Source of the DNA: Jimgerdemannia flammicorona
Lineage: Eukaryota > Mucoromycota > Endogonomycetes > Endogonales > Endogonaceae
DNA: 33,973 nucleotides
Direction of reading: 5' to 3'
NCBI GenBank assembly: GCA_003990745.1
Contig: RBNI01000308.1
Location: 1-33,973 of the forward strand
Of this stretch, positions 11,340 to 21,530 are shown in pieces (within the stretch, counting starts at the first letter, position 1; each line of letters starts with the position of its first letter). A program made the translations under genes and the position numbers. A model generated the notes under the pieces. It saw only the letters and a program-made list of their open reading frames with translations. It made no database searches and had not been told where the DNA came from.

Positions 11340-12757
11340 AGGCTATTCAATACTCAGACAATGAGAAATGAGAATATGCATGAATGAGGAATATGATTTG
11401 CTCATCAAGAATAGTACCTGAGATCTGATATCTCTTCAGCCAAACTGTCAAGTAATCAGATCCAAGTGGGTGTATAGGATAAAGTGCAATACTGATAGCA
11501 ATATAGAGCAGTATAAAGTTTGTTTTATTACCAAGAGTTATTCACAGAATTATGGTATAGACTATGATACTAATATTCAAGCTTACTTAGCTTAGAATAC
11601 TCCTTGTAATCAGTACAGTATACAACCTCAAAATTCATCAAATAGATATAAAGACAGCATTCCTAAACAGTGACACAGATACTAAACTATATATCTATCA
11701 ACTGTAAGGATATAAAAATGGTGAGCTCATATGCAGATTATATAAAAGACTATATAGTATCAAGTAAGCAGTATGGCTATAGAACAAAAGGATTGATAAA
11801 CATCTTCTTAATAATAGATTTATACATTGCAAAGCAGATAATTACATATATATCTAGTATTATGGCAATGGCATAGTATTCATTGATATACAGGTCAATG
11901 ATATAATCATTATTGCTAGTAATAATATGCTTAATAGAGTTAAAGAAGCCCTATACTGAGAATTCAAGATGACCAATATGGGCAACATATCCTTTCTTTT
12001 AAGGATATCAATTACATGTAACAAAAACATATACACCATATATCTCTCATAAGAAACTTATGCCAAAGCTATTCTTGAACACTTCAATATGAGTGAATGC
12101 AAGCCCATGAGGACTCTGATGGAGACTTCTATGAAGTTAAGGAAGCCCAATAATATACCCATGGATAACAACAATATGCCTATTCAAAAAATACCCTATC
12201 AGTAAGCAGTCAGTTCCCTTATATATTTAATGCTTAGAGTGAGGTCTGATATATTCTACATCATAATAAGATGGTGCAGTATTCCTCTTATTATAATAAT
12301 TTACATTGGAGCACTATTAAGAGGATTTTCTGATACTTAAAGAGATCAGCATACTATATACTCACATTAAGCAATAGTGACATTAGATTATGCAAGAGTA
12401 ATAGCAAGAGTAATAGCATCCAGCTATCTGGTATATATGATACTAATTGGGCTGGAAACTTGGATGACCACTGATCTATAACTCTACATTAGTGAAAATG
12501 ACTAATAGTTTATCATTTCATGGCAAATACATAAGTAGAGTTCTGTGACTATATCATCAATACAAGTGGAGTACCAGATATTGTCATTAGCAACAAAGAA
12601 AGCTATTTGGCTCTATGAGCTTTTAAAAAAGCTTGGCTTTACTCAAGAGAACCCTATGTAGATCAGGCAAGACAACTAATCCATGTTAGCACTTGCCAAG
12701 AATTCAGTACATTATAGCAGAATAAAGTATATTAATATATAGTATTATTTTATATAG
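11340..12757 (+). pseudogene. Copia reverse transcriptase and RNase H remnant
   Basis: Readable blocks in order are: AMNEEYDLLIKNST, SKWVYRIKCNTDSNIEQYK and NYGIDYD (RT start), then about 11640-11900 (HQMDIKTAFLNS after frame changes, and the RT palm). The palm reads QVNDIIIIASN where Copia has YVDD, so one catalytic Asp is Asn. RNase H begins after about 12180 (LIYLMLRVRSDI, DTNWAGNLDDHWS) and runs to AIWLYELLKKLGF and SVHYSRIKYINI at the Gypsy B insertion. Joining across the insertion continues as EYIPMKYIIIDSLTKALPKPKF. The frame is broken by many stops and shifts. 10740-11340 is the degenerate linker between integrase and RT. Confidence 0.85.
12754..12757. repeat. Gypsy B target-site duplication, left copy (ATAG)
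   Basis: ATAG precedes the LTR start TGTGACA; ATAG follows the 3' LTR at 30128-30131. Joining the Copia sequence with one ATAG keeps its RNase H frame, which supports a 4-bp duplication. Confidence 0.75.
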
Positions 12758-12889
12758 TGTGACAATCCATAAAAATGCAGTACCTAAAAACTTAGCCAGA
12801 TGATGCAAACATTAGTACAGCATAGTAACCAGCAATCATTGCTGTAGAAAATTTATAAATAACTCAGATAGCTAAAGAAGGGAAAAACC

Positions 12890-12961
12890 CTGACAGTGAC
12901 TATCACTCTAATAGTGGCTGTCACCCTGACAGTAGCTATCACCCTAATGGTAAATGTCACC
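12890..12961 (+). repeat. 4 x 18-bp tandem repeat in Gypsy B 5' LTR
   Basis: Units are at 12890-12907, 12908-12925, 12926-12943 and 12944-12961. The consensus with the 3' LTR is CTGACAGTGGCTGTCACC. Each unit holds the interrupted palindrome TGACAG-N3-CTGTCA. It lies upstream of the putative TATA box, in U3. Confidence 0.85.
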
Positions 12962-13011
12962 CCATAAATAGCATTCTATAGTTAGCCAGATAGTAATCAG
13001 GATAGTAACCA

Positions 13012-13050
13012 CAATGTATAAAATACCCCAGAGACATGAGTAAATAAACC
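13012..13050 (+). promoter_or_regulatory. Candidate LTR promoter and polyadenylation signals
   Basis: ATGTATAAAATACC (ATATATAAAATACC in the 3' LTR) is a TATA-like box, followed about 20 bp later by AATAAA. Gypsy A has ATATATAAATAACC and AATAAACC in equivalent places. Conservation across three LTRs supports function; the transcription start was not determined. Confidence 0.5.
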
Positions 13051-13952
13051 TCAGTTCTGAAATATAAAGCAAAATACAAGTCTGCCTACTACACTTCAAG
13101 AGATACACCTGCCAAAAGTCACTTGATCCAGGAAGGATTGCAATACTTAGAAGAAATGCCTGCTCTACAACCACTACTAGGAGATTGTGAGCTTTGCCCC
13201 TTTCCCACTCTGGTCCACTTTCTGTTACAAAGAATGAGTCCATTTTAGTTTACTTGCCAGATAAGCCCAAAGAATCCAAGTTTGTCACCCAAGTTCAAGG
13301 AAGAACTTTGCAGCCTTTTGAGTAATCTGCCACTTGAGGAATAAGCTGCCATTTTCAAATAATCTGCTAGTTTAAACCTGCTGCTCACAAAAGCCAGTAT
13401 ATTAGACATAACTTCACAGTGAATCCATTCATACAAATGAAGCCAGTCCTTGATGTAACTTGGTCAGCCACTATTTAAGAAAGTCTGCTATATTTTGTCT
13501 GCCAATCCACATCATTCTATATCCTGTCCACTGATCTGCTTCATTCTGCCATACTGCAACCTGCACCATTCAAGTAAACTGCACTTAAGAAACCTGCCAC
13601 ATTTAGTTCATCATCAGAAAAGGAACCTGATTGCTGTCACACCAGTAATCTGATTCCCAGAGAACTCATGCTTTTAAGGAAATCAGCTAAAATTCGCCAT
13701 ATACAAGATTGTCATATCACACAAATTAGTTTGCCACCCAAGAAGGAATCCCATTTGCACACAAAAGACCAACAACCCAAGAATACTGCCAAATTAGGAA
13801 GTCATATGCAAGAATTCTCCAGTTTGAATATTATACCATTAGATACAATACCTAAACATTTTGTTGCTTTTGACAAAGTAACTGGGGGCTCAAGCCAATC
13901 TATGCAGCCACCCAATCTTGTAATTTACCTCTATTGAGCCAGGCATATTATA

Positions 13953-13970
13953 TTTGGGGGCTCAACTGAG
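13953..13970 (+). other. Candidate primer-binding site of Gypsy B
   Basis: TTTGGGGGCTCAACTGAG follows the 5' LTR directly; Gypsy A has TTTGGAGTCTCAACTGGG. The position and the TGG start after two bases fit a tRNA primer site, but I could not assign the tRNA. Confidence 0.45.
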
Positions 13971-13984
13971 AAGATTTCAAATCA

Positions 13985-14311
13985 ACATGACTTTTCAGCT
14001 CACAAGAACCCACAGTCAAACTGGATACCTTTGATACAACACTAACCTCTACTACTATAGGAGAACTAGTCATCACCAGCATTTGGACAGGAAGAGAAGT
14101 AATCACATCAAGACTTGCCAACTACCCAGCATCAGAAGGTTCCCAACCAGAAGGCAGTACAGCCCGAAATCTCCAACCAGATCAACCAGACAATACAGGC
14201 AGCCCTACTAGAGATTTTGAAGAACTAGTACAAGAACTAGAAGATCTTATTACATAAACCTGAGATCTTACAGCCAGATACCCCATACTAGTTCCATCAA
14301 TCTCCCCAATA
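13985..14311 (+). pseudogene. Gypsy B gag, 5' fragment before LINE B
   Basis: The coding frame reads KLDTFDTTLTSTTIGE, then ASEGSQPEGS, then DFEELVQELEDLIT. A TAA follows, then readable text up to VPSISPI at the LINE B insertion. The same frame resumes at 21791 with EPLPQPLVELEVA. The ATG at 13987 lies in a different frame and meets a TGA after 15 codons; Gypsy A has ATA there and the same TGA. The true start is therefore unclear. This N-terminal gag region is acidic and has no recognised domain. Confidence 0.7.
14296..14311. repeat. LINE B target-site duplication, left copy
   Basis: ATCAATCTCCCCAATA here and ATCAATCTCAACAATA at 21775-21790 match at 14 of 16 positions. Gypsy A has the single, uninterrupted site (ATCAATTTCACCAATA on the minus strand near 8450). 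Confidence 0.85.
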
Positions 14312-14378
14312 ACATTCAGGTGACACAAGACTCAGACAACACTTTCAACAATATTTTAGATGAAAGGCAACTAGCAAT

Positions 14379-16408
14379 ATGGACAGTAATGAACTTACTG
14401 ATGTGTATACTAGGTTGGGTGAACCTAGGGCCTTTGACTGGTAGCAGGTTGGACAAGGATATAGACTTGGGAAGGGTCCTTTTGGTGGTCTGAGTGGGCA
14501 GGATGGCCCCAGCAGTGGTAGCAGTACTAGTGGTGAGACCAGAGGGCAGAAGGGGAGGAGCTTTGTAGACATGCTGCAAGCTGGAGGCTGACTGATAGGG
14601 GCCCATAGTAGGCAGGCAGGAGGGAAGAGAAGCAGAAGGTAGGAGATGCTGGAGGTGTTGGATCTCAGTCAGTGGGAGGCAGGGCTAGCAGAGTAGCTGC
14701 TGGGAGTAGTGGTGGGATTGCTGATAGTGGCATAACTGGGAATCTGGAAAAAAATCCAGATGTGACTGTTGATGGTAGGGCTGAACAGATGGGCCCAAAG
14801 CAGAAGGGGGATCTGGCTGATGGTGTGATGGAGCTGGTGGTGGCACCATTACTCAAAAAGTCAATTTTAGAGTATGTGGCTACCTTGTGCTTCTGGGGCT
14901 TGGCAGTGACAGCAAGGATGGTCCTGGGGCTTATCTCAAAGCAGGTGGCTGGGGCTGTGTTGGTGAAGTTCCTGAAGGGTCTGAAAGGGGTGGAGGTGGG
15001 CTTTGAGGAGACAGGCCCACTGGAAGAGGCTCTGAAGACTGGAGTGGTGGTTGGGGAAATGGTGGTCCCCATGGTGTGCTGTCTGAGGTGGGACCCCAGG
15101 GTGGTACAGCTTTTGGTGAAGGGGATACCTACAGTGATGAAGGAGGAGACTAGGAGGAGGGTAGAGGAGGTGATGGTAGAGTATGGTGATGTGGTGGATG
15201 TTGGCTTCCAGGTATGGGAGGGGACCTCCATCAGGACAGGTGATGTAGATATCAGGATTAGACTGGCAGAAAGAGAAGCCACAGGGAAGATGAGCAACTG
15301 GCCCTCTGTATTGATGTGGGGGGCTTTTGTCTGTAGGGTATTGAGAGTGAGAGGGAGTGAAGAGGAGGAAGGGGACTTGTTGGAGGCTCTGAAGGAGTTG
15401 AGTAGTGCTATTGAGAGGAGGGCAAAGGCCTGGAAATTGTTTGTAGAGTCGATGCATCTGGAGATTATTGATGAGAAATGTATTCATACTGACAAGAGGC
15501 AGTGGGAGAGGGCTCAAGAGTGCAGAAGGCAGCAGGAGTTGCTAGCAAGCATAGAAGGAGGGGTTAAAATAAAGGCTGGGGGCCCTGAGAAGGCTGGGGG
15601 AGTAGAGGCAAGTGTCTGGGCTAATAAGAGAGGAGGTGATAGAGAGGAGGGCCTGGAAGGAGCTGAGAAGGCACCACTCAAGGACCCATTTGCTGATGGT
15701 ACTTTTGAGGTCTGGGACCCAGTCATAGATGACACTCCCCATCTGATCAGGCAGGATCCAGCTGTGAGAGGTCATGCAGCAGAGGACAAGCTGATGCAGG
15801 ATGCCCAGTGGGTGCACTTTGGGGTTCCTGATGTAGCAAAGGGTGGCCAGGTGGTGGCTGTTAGTGAGGATGAGCTGGTAGATGTCCCTGAGGAGAGATG
15901 GGATGAGACAGCTAGTGTGGGGGCAGATACTATTATGTTGGATGCAGGAAGGCCAGAGATGCCAAGAGGGAAGGAGGTGGGAAACCTGCTGTGGATAAAC
16001 AAGGTGATGGATAATCTCATAGCTGAGAAGTTGGGGGAAGTGGACCTGCAAGTGATGAGAGAGGAGTATTGGGCAGAGATTCTACATAGGGAGGGAGTGG
16101 TGGGGGCACTGAAGGCAGAGATTCTGGCAATCTTCCTGGAGGAGGAGGGGTATGAGGTTGATAAGGTGAGGGAAGTGGAGCTTGAGGTTGTTGTGGGTGA
16201 GAGGGTTGCCTACTGTTGGGCTGAGCAGTATGGTTTGCAGCTCTGGCAGGAGACATGCCTGGAGTATTATGAGGACTTTGAGGAAAAGGAGGATGGGGTG
16301 ATGGCTGAACTTCTGGAAGAGTTGGAGATACAGGCAGCTGAGGAGAAGGTGCTGGCTGCTGAACATGACTTGGACTTGGCACAGGAGGAGTTGAATGCAG
16401 ATTTGTAG
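14379..16408 (+). pseudogene. LINE B ORF1, 578-residue open part from 14672
   Basis: The probable original start is ATG 14379 (MDSNELTDVYTRLG, similar to LINE A). A TAG after AFDW and a frame change before 14672 break the N-terminus. From 14672 to 16408 the frame is open for 578 residues. In that numbering, residues 24-110 hold the NLEKNPDV block, LLKKS and a hydrophobic helical stretch. Residues about 144-226 form an RRM-like fold pattern (VVQLLVKGIP, EYGDVVDVG, then a W-G-x-V end). Residues about 230-330 are charged and helical, 330-430 acidic and probably disordered, and 440-578 long acidic helices. No CCHC knuckle is present. Role: expected RNA chaperone of the LINE RNP. Ends 31 bases before ORF2. 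Confidence 0.8.
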
Positions 16409-16439
16409 AGGCTGTAACTAAAAATCAACATTATTCCTA

Positions 16440-18597
16440 ATGAACAGTACAACTAACATTTTCTCTCTGAATGTGAATGGATTGCAGGGTACTGGGTGGC
16501 ATAAGAACATTTTTACTTAGATTAAGGGATTGGAGGCCAATTTCTTCTTACTGCAGGATGTACAGTATAAGGGTGAGGAAGATCAAGTAGAGTGGACTAG
16601 AGAATGGGGAGGTGCTACTGTATGGGTAGGCAAAGTGATGATTCTGGTGAGAAAGGGTAAAGGAGAATTGAGTAGAATCAGGAGCTGGGGTGACTGTTTG
16701 GTCTGGGGAGAATGGCATAGGTCAGGGTGGGAATCAGTAAAGGTTGGCTCCTGCTACTACCCTGTAGTTAGAGGTAAGTGGATTGAGTGGATTAAGGATC
16801 TTTTAGAGGAGGGCATTCTCTTGGAGGAAGGTATTGATATTCTGGGAGGTGACTTTAATATGGTATGGAATCCACAGCTTTATAGAACTGATGGAGAGAG
16901 GAGTGCAGGTGGGAGGAGTAGTGGTCTGGATAAGTGAGAGGAGCCAGAGAACCTTAGCTCCTTAGGGGATATGGGTAGAACATGTTGAGGCAACTGGAGG
17001 GTCTATATTCACTGGGTGAATGGACTAGGTATGAGAATTGATTGGATTCTGACAGCTGAATGTTGGAGAGTTGATGTTTGGAGAACTCTAGAGGTGGAGT
17101 GGTGCCCATAGTCTGATCACTGGGGGCTGTTGGGGCAGGGACAGTTTTGGGGGAGTGGAGATGGACCTGGACATTGGTGCCTTAACTCCTCCCTGCTGGC
17201 TGAGAAGGGGTTGTGAGACCCATGGGTGGAGGAAATCCAGAAGAAGATCACTCACTAGATATGTGAGGGTTCATCTGTGGGCAACTATTGGATGAAGTTG
17301 AAGGAGGCTACAAGGAGATATTGGGAGGAGCTGGTAAGGAGGCTGGGAGGCAGAGAAGAAAGCAAGTGAGGTATGCTTCTAACAGGCTGATTAGATTGCA
17401 GATGGAATGGATTGAGTTGCTTTCTTCTGAAGGGGTGGAGGATTGGAGATTGGAGAGGGCGAAATTAGAGGTAGTAGAGTTGCAACAGATATTGAGAGAA
17501 GAGGAGGAAATTTGTTTGAAAGGAATGGCTGCCAGACTAAGATGGCAGGGGCTTGAGGAAGGCAAGTGGCCTACTAGGTACTTGTCTAGGCTCCTTCAAG
17601 CTAGGAGGGTGCAACATCATTGTGATGGAGTCTTGAATACTGAGGGAGAAATGGTGTATAGCATGCAACAGATCTTGGGGATACTGAAGGAGAGATGGAG
17701 GGGTCTATGGAATGAGAAGGAAGGGGGAGCAGATGAAGAGGCAATTGGTGACATGTTGGAGGAGTGGGATCCACTGCAAGTGGAGGTACTTGGTGACTTG
17801 ATTAAACTAGTCCAAGAGGAGGAGATTCAGAGTGTCCTTGCAGTAACCAAGATTGGGACTGCACCAGGAGAAGATGGGTTGCCTTGGGACTTCTGGAAGA
17901 AGATGGTAAAGATCCCTGGAGTGTTGGGAGAGATGGCTGCTCTCTGTAACTATGTTCTTTTGAATAGAAAGTGGGTTGGTGAGCAGAACTTAGGGCTGGT
18001 GGCCTTGCTGTATAAAGACAAGGAGAGGAGGGAGGATTGGAAGACCTGGAGGCTCATCATGCTTCTGGATATAGACAGGAAGATGGTGACCAAGGTGATT
18101 GTTGCAAGACTACAGAAGGTTGCCCAACAGGTGCTGAGGGAGGAGCAGCAGGGCTTTATTGGAGGCAGGCTTATCAGAGATGGGACTACCTGGGTTTATA
18201 GTATTATTGAAGGTATGAGGGCTTGTGGATTAGATGGGAGACTGGTCTTTTTAGACCAGGAGAAGGCCTACAACTACATTCAGTGGGTGTGGCTAGGCAA
18301 GGTACTGGATAGAATTGGTGTTCTCTCACAATTTAGAGTATCTATGTTGAATCTATTAGAGGGTAGTAGGGTAGTACTGATGTGTAATGGTCACTGGGGT
18401 CTGGTGTTCCCCTTGGGGAGAGGAGTTCCTCAGGGAGACCCATTGTCTCCTATCCTCTATACTCTTTTATTAGAACCTTTGATAGATAGAATATGGCAGA
18501 AAGTGGTAGGGCTCTTGGTGTATAGTGTGGTGTGGAAGGTGGGGCCTTTGCAGATGATATGGTAGTGGGTCTTGGCTCAGTGGTGGATGTGGAGGTA
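16440..18597 (+). pseudogene. LINE B ORF2, first part: endonuclease and reverse transcriptase
   Basis: It starts at ATG 16440 (MNSTTNIFSLNVNGLQG). Endonuclease motifs are LLQDVQ (Asp codon 16558-16560, where APE enzymes have Glu), GGDFNMV at about 16845 and SDHWG at about 17115. Stops split this part. The RT is open from 17288 to 18565. In that ORF, APGEDGLPWDFWK lies near residues 192-204, LLYKDKERREDW 240-251, FLDQEKAYN 321-329 and RGVPQGDPLSPIL 378-390. A one-base shift near 18530 puts the palm motif FADD (18547-18558) in another frame, still with both Asp residues. The Tc1-like element interrupts the frame at 18596. Confidence 0.88.
18596..18597. repeat. TA target-site duplication of Tc1-like element, left
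   Basis: TA lies directly left of the terminal repeat; the other copy is at 20184-20185. Removing the element and one TA restores a continuous LINE reading (VDVEVLQKSVDWY). Confidence 0.85.
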
Positions 18598-18824
18598 AGT
18601 GACTTCCAAAACTGGTCTAATGTTACATTATTTTTTACTTTTTATTATTTTAAAAATGTAAAAAAAAATAGATAAAAATGTGAAACTAGAATATATTAAG
18701 CTCTATATCAGAGGTTTCCATAGATTATAATTTTGTCATATTTGGTATTATTTTTACTATTGAAAATAATTTTTAAAAAGGTCCATGCATTGGACCAGTT
18801 TTGGAATGACCATTTCAATAAACA
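18598..18824 (+). repeat. Left terminal inverted repeat of Tc1-like element
   Basis: About 227 bp, matching the reverse complement of 19956-20183. It carries the 19-bp motif TTCCAAAACTGGTCTAATG at 18604-18622 and its inverse CATTGGACCAGTTTTGGAA at 18788-18806. AT-rich runs lie between them. Confidence 0.88.
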
Positions 18825-18849
18825 CTAAATATGACACTGATTAATACTT

Positions 18850-19800
18850 TATATAGCCTCCTTTGCCTTATACACTGCACCAATACACCTCGGCATGCCA
18901 TTGATTAAATCTATATATATTTGGCTGGGAATCACATTCTATTCATCTTCCACACATTCCCAAAGCTTGTATATACCCTTCGGTAGTATATCATAGATTA
19001 AGCTCCAAACAGTATATCATGCCCTTAAGGAAGTCAGTTTGGAGGCAACTGTAAAGTGAAAGAAACCCCTGACATATACCCACAGGTACTCGATTGGGCT
19101 TAGGTCTGGGGACTGCACCAGCCAGAAAGCCAGCCGCCAAAATGGTTGATTTTGGTCTCATCAGAGAATATAATGCACTTCCAATCATCAACCATCCACT
19201 CTTTATACTTGCACATGAATTCGTATCGAGCTTTATATGCTGGCAGAAGAGTCGACAGTTGGTAATAGGTATGGAAACACCGGGCGAATGATTGACAGAG
19301 AACCATGTGACACCAACTTTAAAGTTTAGGGCAGTTCCATTTGGGGCTATATGAATTACTATGGCGCTAGCAGGAGTTCATATGAGTTGATGACTCGATC
19401 GCTCATATTGTATGTTATTCTTGAGGTCTTGTAACTTAAATGCAGGTCTTGATCTTGGCAGGGTCGATTTTCGTGGTGGTATCTCTGAATGCGGCCCCCA
19501 AGACTACTCCAAGAAAACAGCCAAGCAAAATACCATTATCCTGTATATTCAGCGACTACCAACTTATGAACAATCATCTTCCAACCTCTGACTTTTCGAC
19601 ATTGTATTAGCATTACCACCAGTCATCTGGCAAACCATCTATAATTTGTCACAATCCAAGAGTATTTTTGGATGACCTCCTTTTGACAATATAGTAGAGC
19701 AATGCTCCTTTTTAATATGGATTACAGTTGTCTTGCAAACACTAGTCCATTTGGTAATTTGACGTGTTGCAACACAGAGCGATGATGTTTTTTTGAGTAT
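18850..19800 (-). pseudogene. Tc1-like transposase, DD34E type, second Asp region deleted
   Basis: Read on the minus strand. About 19790-19600 gives helix-turn-helix-like text (QITKW, then TTVIHIKKEH, SKGGHPKILL). The catalytic core starts with WKCIIFSDETKINHFG, with the first Asp at 19162-19160. Then comes WLVQSPDLSPIEYLW, with the catalytic Glu at 19091-19089, equivalent to the Tc1 WPAQSPDLNPIE motif. The C-terminus is LINGMPRCIGAVYKAK near 18900-18850. First Asp and Glu are only about 24 codons apart, where the family needs roughly 125, so about 300 bp with the second Asp is missing. Several stops and frame changes also occur. It normally cuts and pastes the element at TA sites. Confidence 0.82.
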
Positions 19801-19955
19801 TTAATGAGATTTGTCTCATTCTTTTTTTTTAAAATAAAAAAAGAGATAGAAAAAAAAATAAAAAAAATATGAGTATGTGGAGAGGGGTTAAGATAATAAT
19901 CATGCAAAATTTCATACTTATATGGCGATTTTTTGATGGTCTGTGATACAAAATA

Positions 19956-20183
19956 TGTTTATTGAAATGGTCGTTCCAAAACTAGTCCAATGCGCAGACT
20001 TTTTTAAAAATTATTTTTAATAGCAATATCAATAATAAGTATAATAAATTTAGTATCTATAGAAACCTCTGATATAGGGCTACAATGTAGTCTAGTTTGA
20101 TATTTTTATCTATTTTTTTTATATTTTTAAAATAATAAAAAGTAAAAAAAAATAAAACATTGGACCAGTTTTGGAAGTCACTG
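19956..20183 (-). repeat. Right terminal inverted repeat of Tc1-like element
   Basis: About 228 bp. It carries TTCCAAAACTAGTCCAATG at 19974-19992 (inner) and CATTGGACCAGTTTTGGAA at 20158-20176 (outer), mirroring the left repeat. Confidence 0.88.
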
Positions 20184-21530
20184 TACTTCAGAAGTCAGTG
20201 GATTGGTACAAGGTGCACTCTGGGGCGAAACTCAACTAGCATAAGTATGAGATGATGGTGCTGGGGAATGGACTGGTGAGAGGAGATGTCATTGGAACAA
20301 TTGACCCTACAGAAGAGGTGGTGAGGTACCTGGGCATCTTTCTCTCAGTATATGGTTCTGTCTTGTCATGGGTGTGGTGAGAGAGGAGGGTGGCCATTTG
20401 GGGGGAGGCTCTGAGAGGTTGGGGAGGTCGCCACATCTCCCTAGCTAGCCAGGTATTGATACTGAATGTCTACTGGTTCCCCAAGCTATAGTATATTGCT
20501 TATCATTTGGACTTTCCAGCTTGGGTAGTGAAGAGACTGATGAAACTGGCTAGGGATTGGATTTGGGCAGGGAGATGGTCCCAGATTGGTTGGAACACTC
20601 TGGCAACACTAGTGGTTCAGGGAGGGCTGAAACTAGTGGATCTTCCTAAATGGCTACATTTTCTGCGAGCTTGGTGGTTGAAAAGAGCAGTGGAACTACA
20701 GGGAGGGGGCTGGGTACCTCTGATATGGAAGGTGTGGGAGATGAGATTCTCCCCATAAGGGTCCTCAGGGGATTTGCTATCTCTGGTGGGTCTGGATAGA
20801 TGTCAACAACTATGATATAAGGGCTTCTGATGGGGAGTGGTGGATAGAGCACACCAGATAGGCCTATGCTGGAGAGACAATGATGGGGAGATGCTGTGGG
20901 GCCCAGCTATGTGGCAATGGGACCAACTGCTTCTGGGGGGTATTCCACTTGCTGAGTTTGATATTGGTGATGGTGTGGAATGTCAGCAGAGACTTGGACA
21001 GGATCTGTGGCCAAGCAGCTGGCAGGCAGTGGGAATTGGTGAGGAGTGGGACTGGGCAGGAGTCTGGTCATGGAGTGCTGAGGTGCAGAGGTGGCTTCCT
21101 CCCAAGTTCTGGGTAGTGTGGTGGAGAATGTTGTAGAGGAATGTCATGTTGAATTTCCATGCTGGACATTTGGTGGATGGTGGTCAATTCGAGTACGAGG
21201 AGTGTTATAATGTTGGGCAAGTTGGGGTTTTTGTGCAGACACCAGGACATTGGCTGGGAGAGTGTAAGGTTCTGGGGGACTTTTGGTTAACAGTCAGGGC
21301 TTGGTTGGGTGTAGAGAGAAGGCCAGATGGAGAGAGAGGGCAGTGAGAGGATCTGAAAACTAGATTAGTAGAGGGTGTGGACAATGGATGGCTCACTGTA
21401 GGATGGGTTTTAGCTGTATGGGTAGGGCTGGCTAGACATTGGCTCTTTGTTTTTGAGGAGGGACAGCAGTTGGGTATATAGGAGAAGTTGTTGAGATAGA
21501 AGGAGTTGATGGGAGATCTGTTGACTGGGT
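20184..21530 (+). pseudogene. LINE B ORF2, second part: thumb and C-terminal Cys/His motif
   Basis: It continues ORF2 after the Tc1-like insert. It aligns with LINE A 1480-122 throughout: VRYLGIFLSVYGS, LNVYWFPKL, DFPAWVVKRLMKLA, WAGRWSQIGW, GLKLVDLPKWL, LRAWWLKRA, WGPAMWQWDQLLLGG. The C-terminal motif FEYEECYNVG...GHWLGECK gives two Cys in EYEECYN and C...H lost to one Cys compared with LINE A (FDCEEC there). In-frame stops occur at 20240, 20380, 20490, 20757 and after 21346. No RNase H domain was recognised. The coding end is near 21530 by comparison with LINE A. Confidence 0.8.

Larger units (their letters stand above)
10130..12757 (+). mobile_element. Ty1/Copia element, left part
   Basis: This AT-rich plus-strand remnant has integrase, reverse transcriptase and RNase H in Copia order. 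Its left end is cut by Gypsy A at 10129 and its right end by Gypsy B at 12758. The remaining 3' part is at 30128-30760. I found no CpG dinucleotide in the lines checked. The 5' LTR, gag and protease are not in the window; they may lie beyond Gypsy A on the left. Stops are frequent and often fit C-to-T or G-to-A change. Confidence 0.9.
12758..13952 (+). repeat. Gypsy B 5' LTR
   Basis: It starts TGTGACAATCC and ends GCATATTATA, where the 3' copy has GCATGTTACA; the canonical CA end has become TA. It contains the 18-bp array, a candidate TATA region near 13015 (ATGTATAAAATACC) and AATAAA at 13043. Compared with the 3' LTR the changes are mostly C/T or G/A, often CA to TA or TG to TA. Confidence 0.93.
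18598..20183 (-). mobile_element. Tc1/mariner-like DNA transposon, internally deleted
   Basis: It is 1586 bp long, bounded by terminal inverted repeats of about 227 bp and flanked by TA, as for Tc1/mariner. The right end reads CAGTGACTTCC inward; the left end has lost the first C. The transposase lies on the minus strand. It holds about 22 CpG despite its low GC, while surrounding LINE B holds almost none, so it is probably the youngest insertion here. The transposase is broken, so it is non-autonomous. Confidence 0.9.

Noticed and set aside
12890..12961. Regular 18-bp repeats as a CRISPR array
   Set aside because: Units are directly adjacent without spacers and lie in an LTR of a eukaryotic element.
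14665..15297. 210-codon minus-strand ORF opposite LINE B ORF1
   Set aside because: It is an antisense shadow of ORF1, low in complexity (Ser/Thr/Pro), and LINE A shows conservation in the sense frame.
18601..20183. Possible intron in LINE B ORF2
   Set aside because: Starts near GTAAGT, but terminal inverted repeats, TA duplication and a transposase remnant show a Tc1-like insertion.
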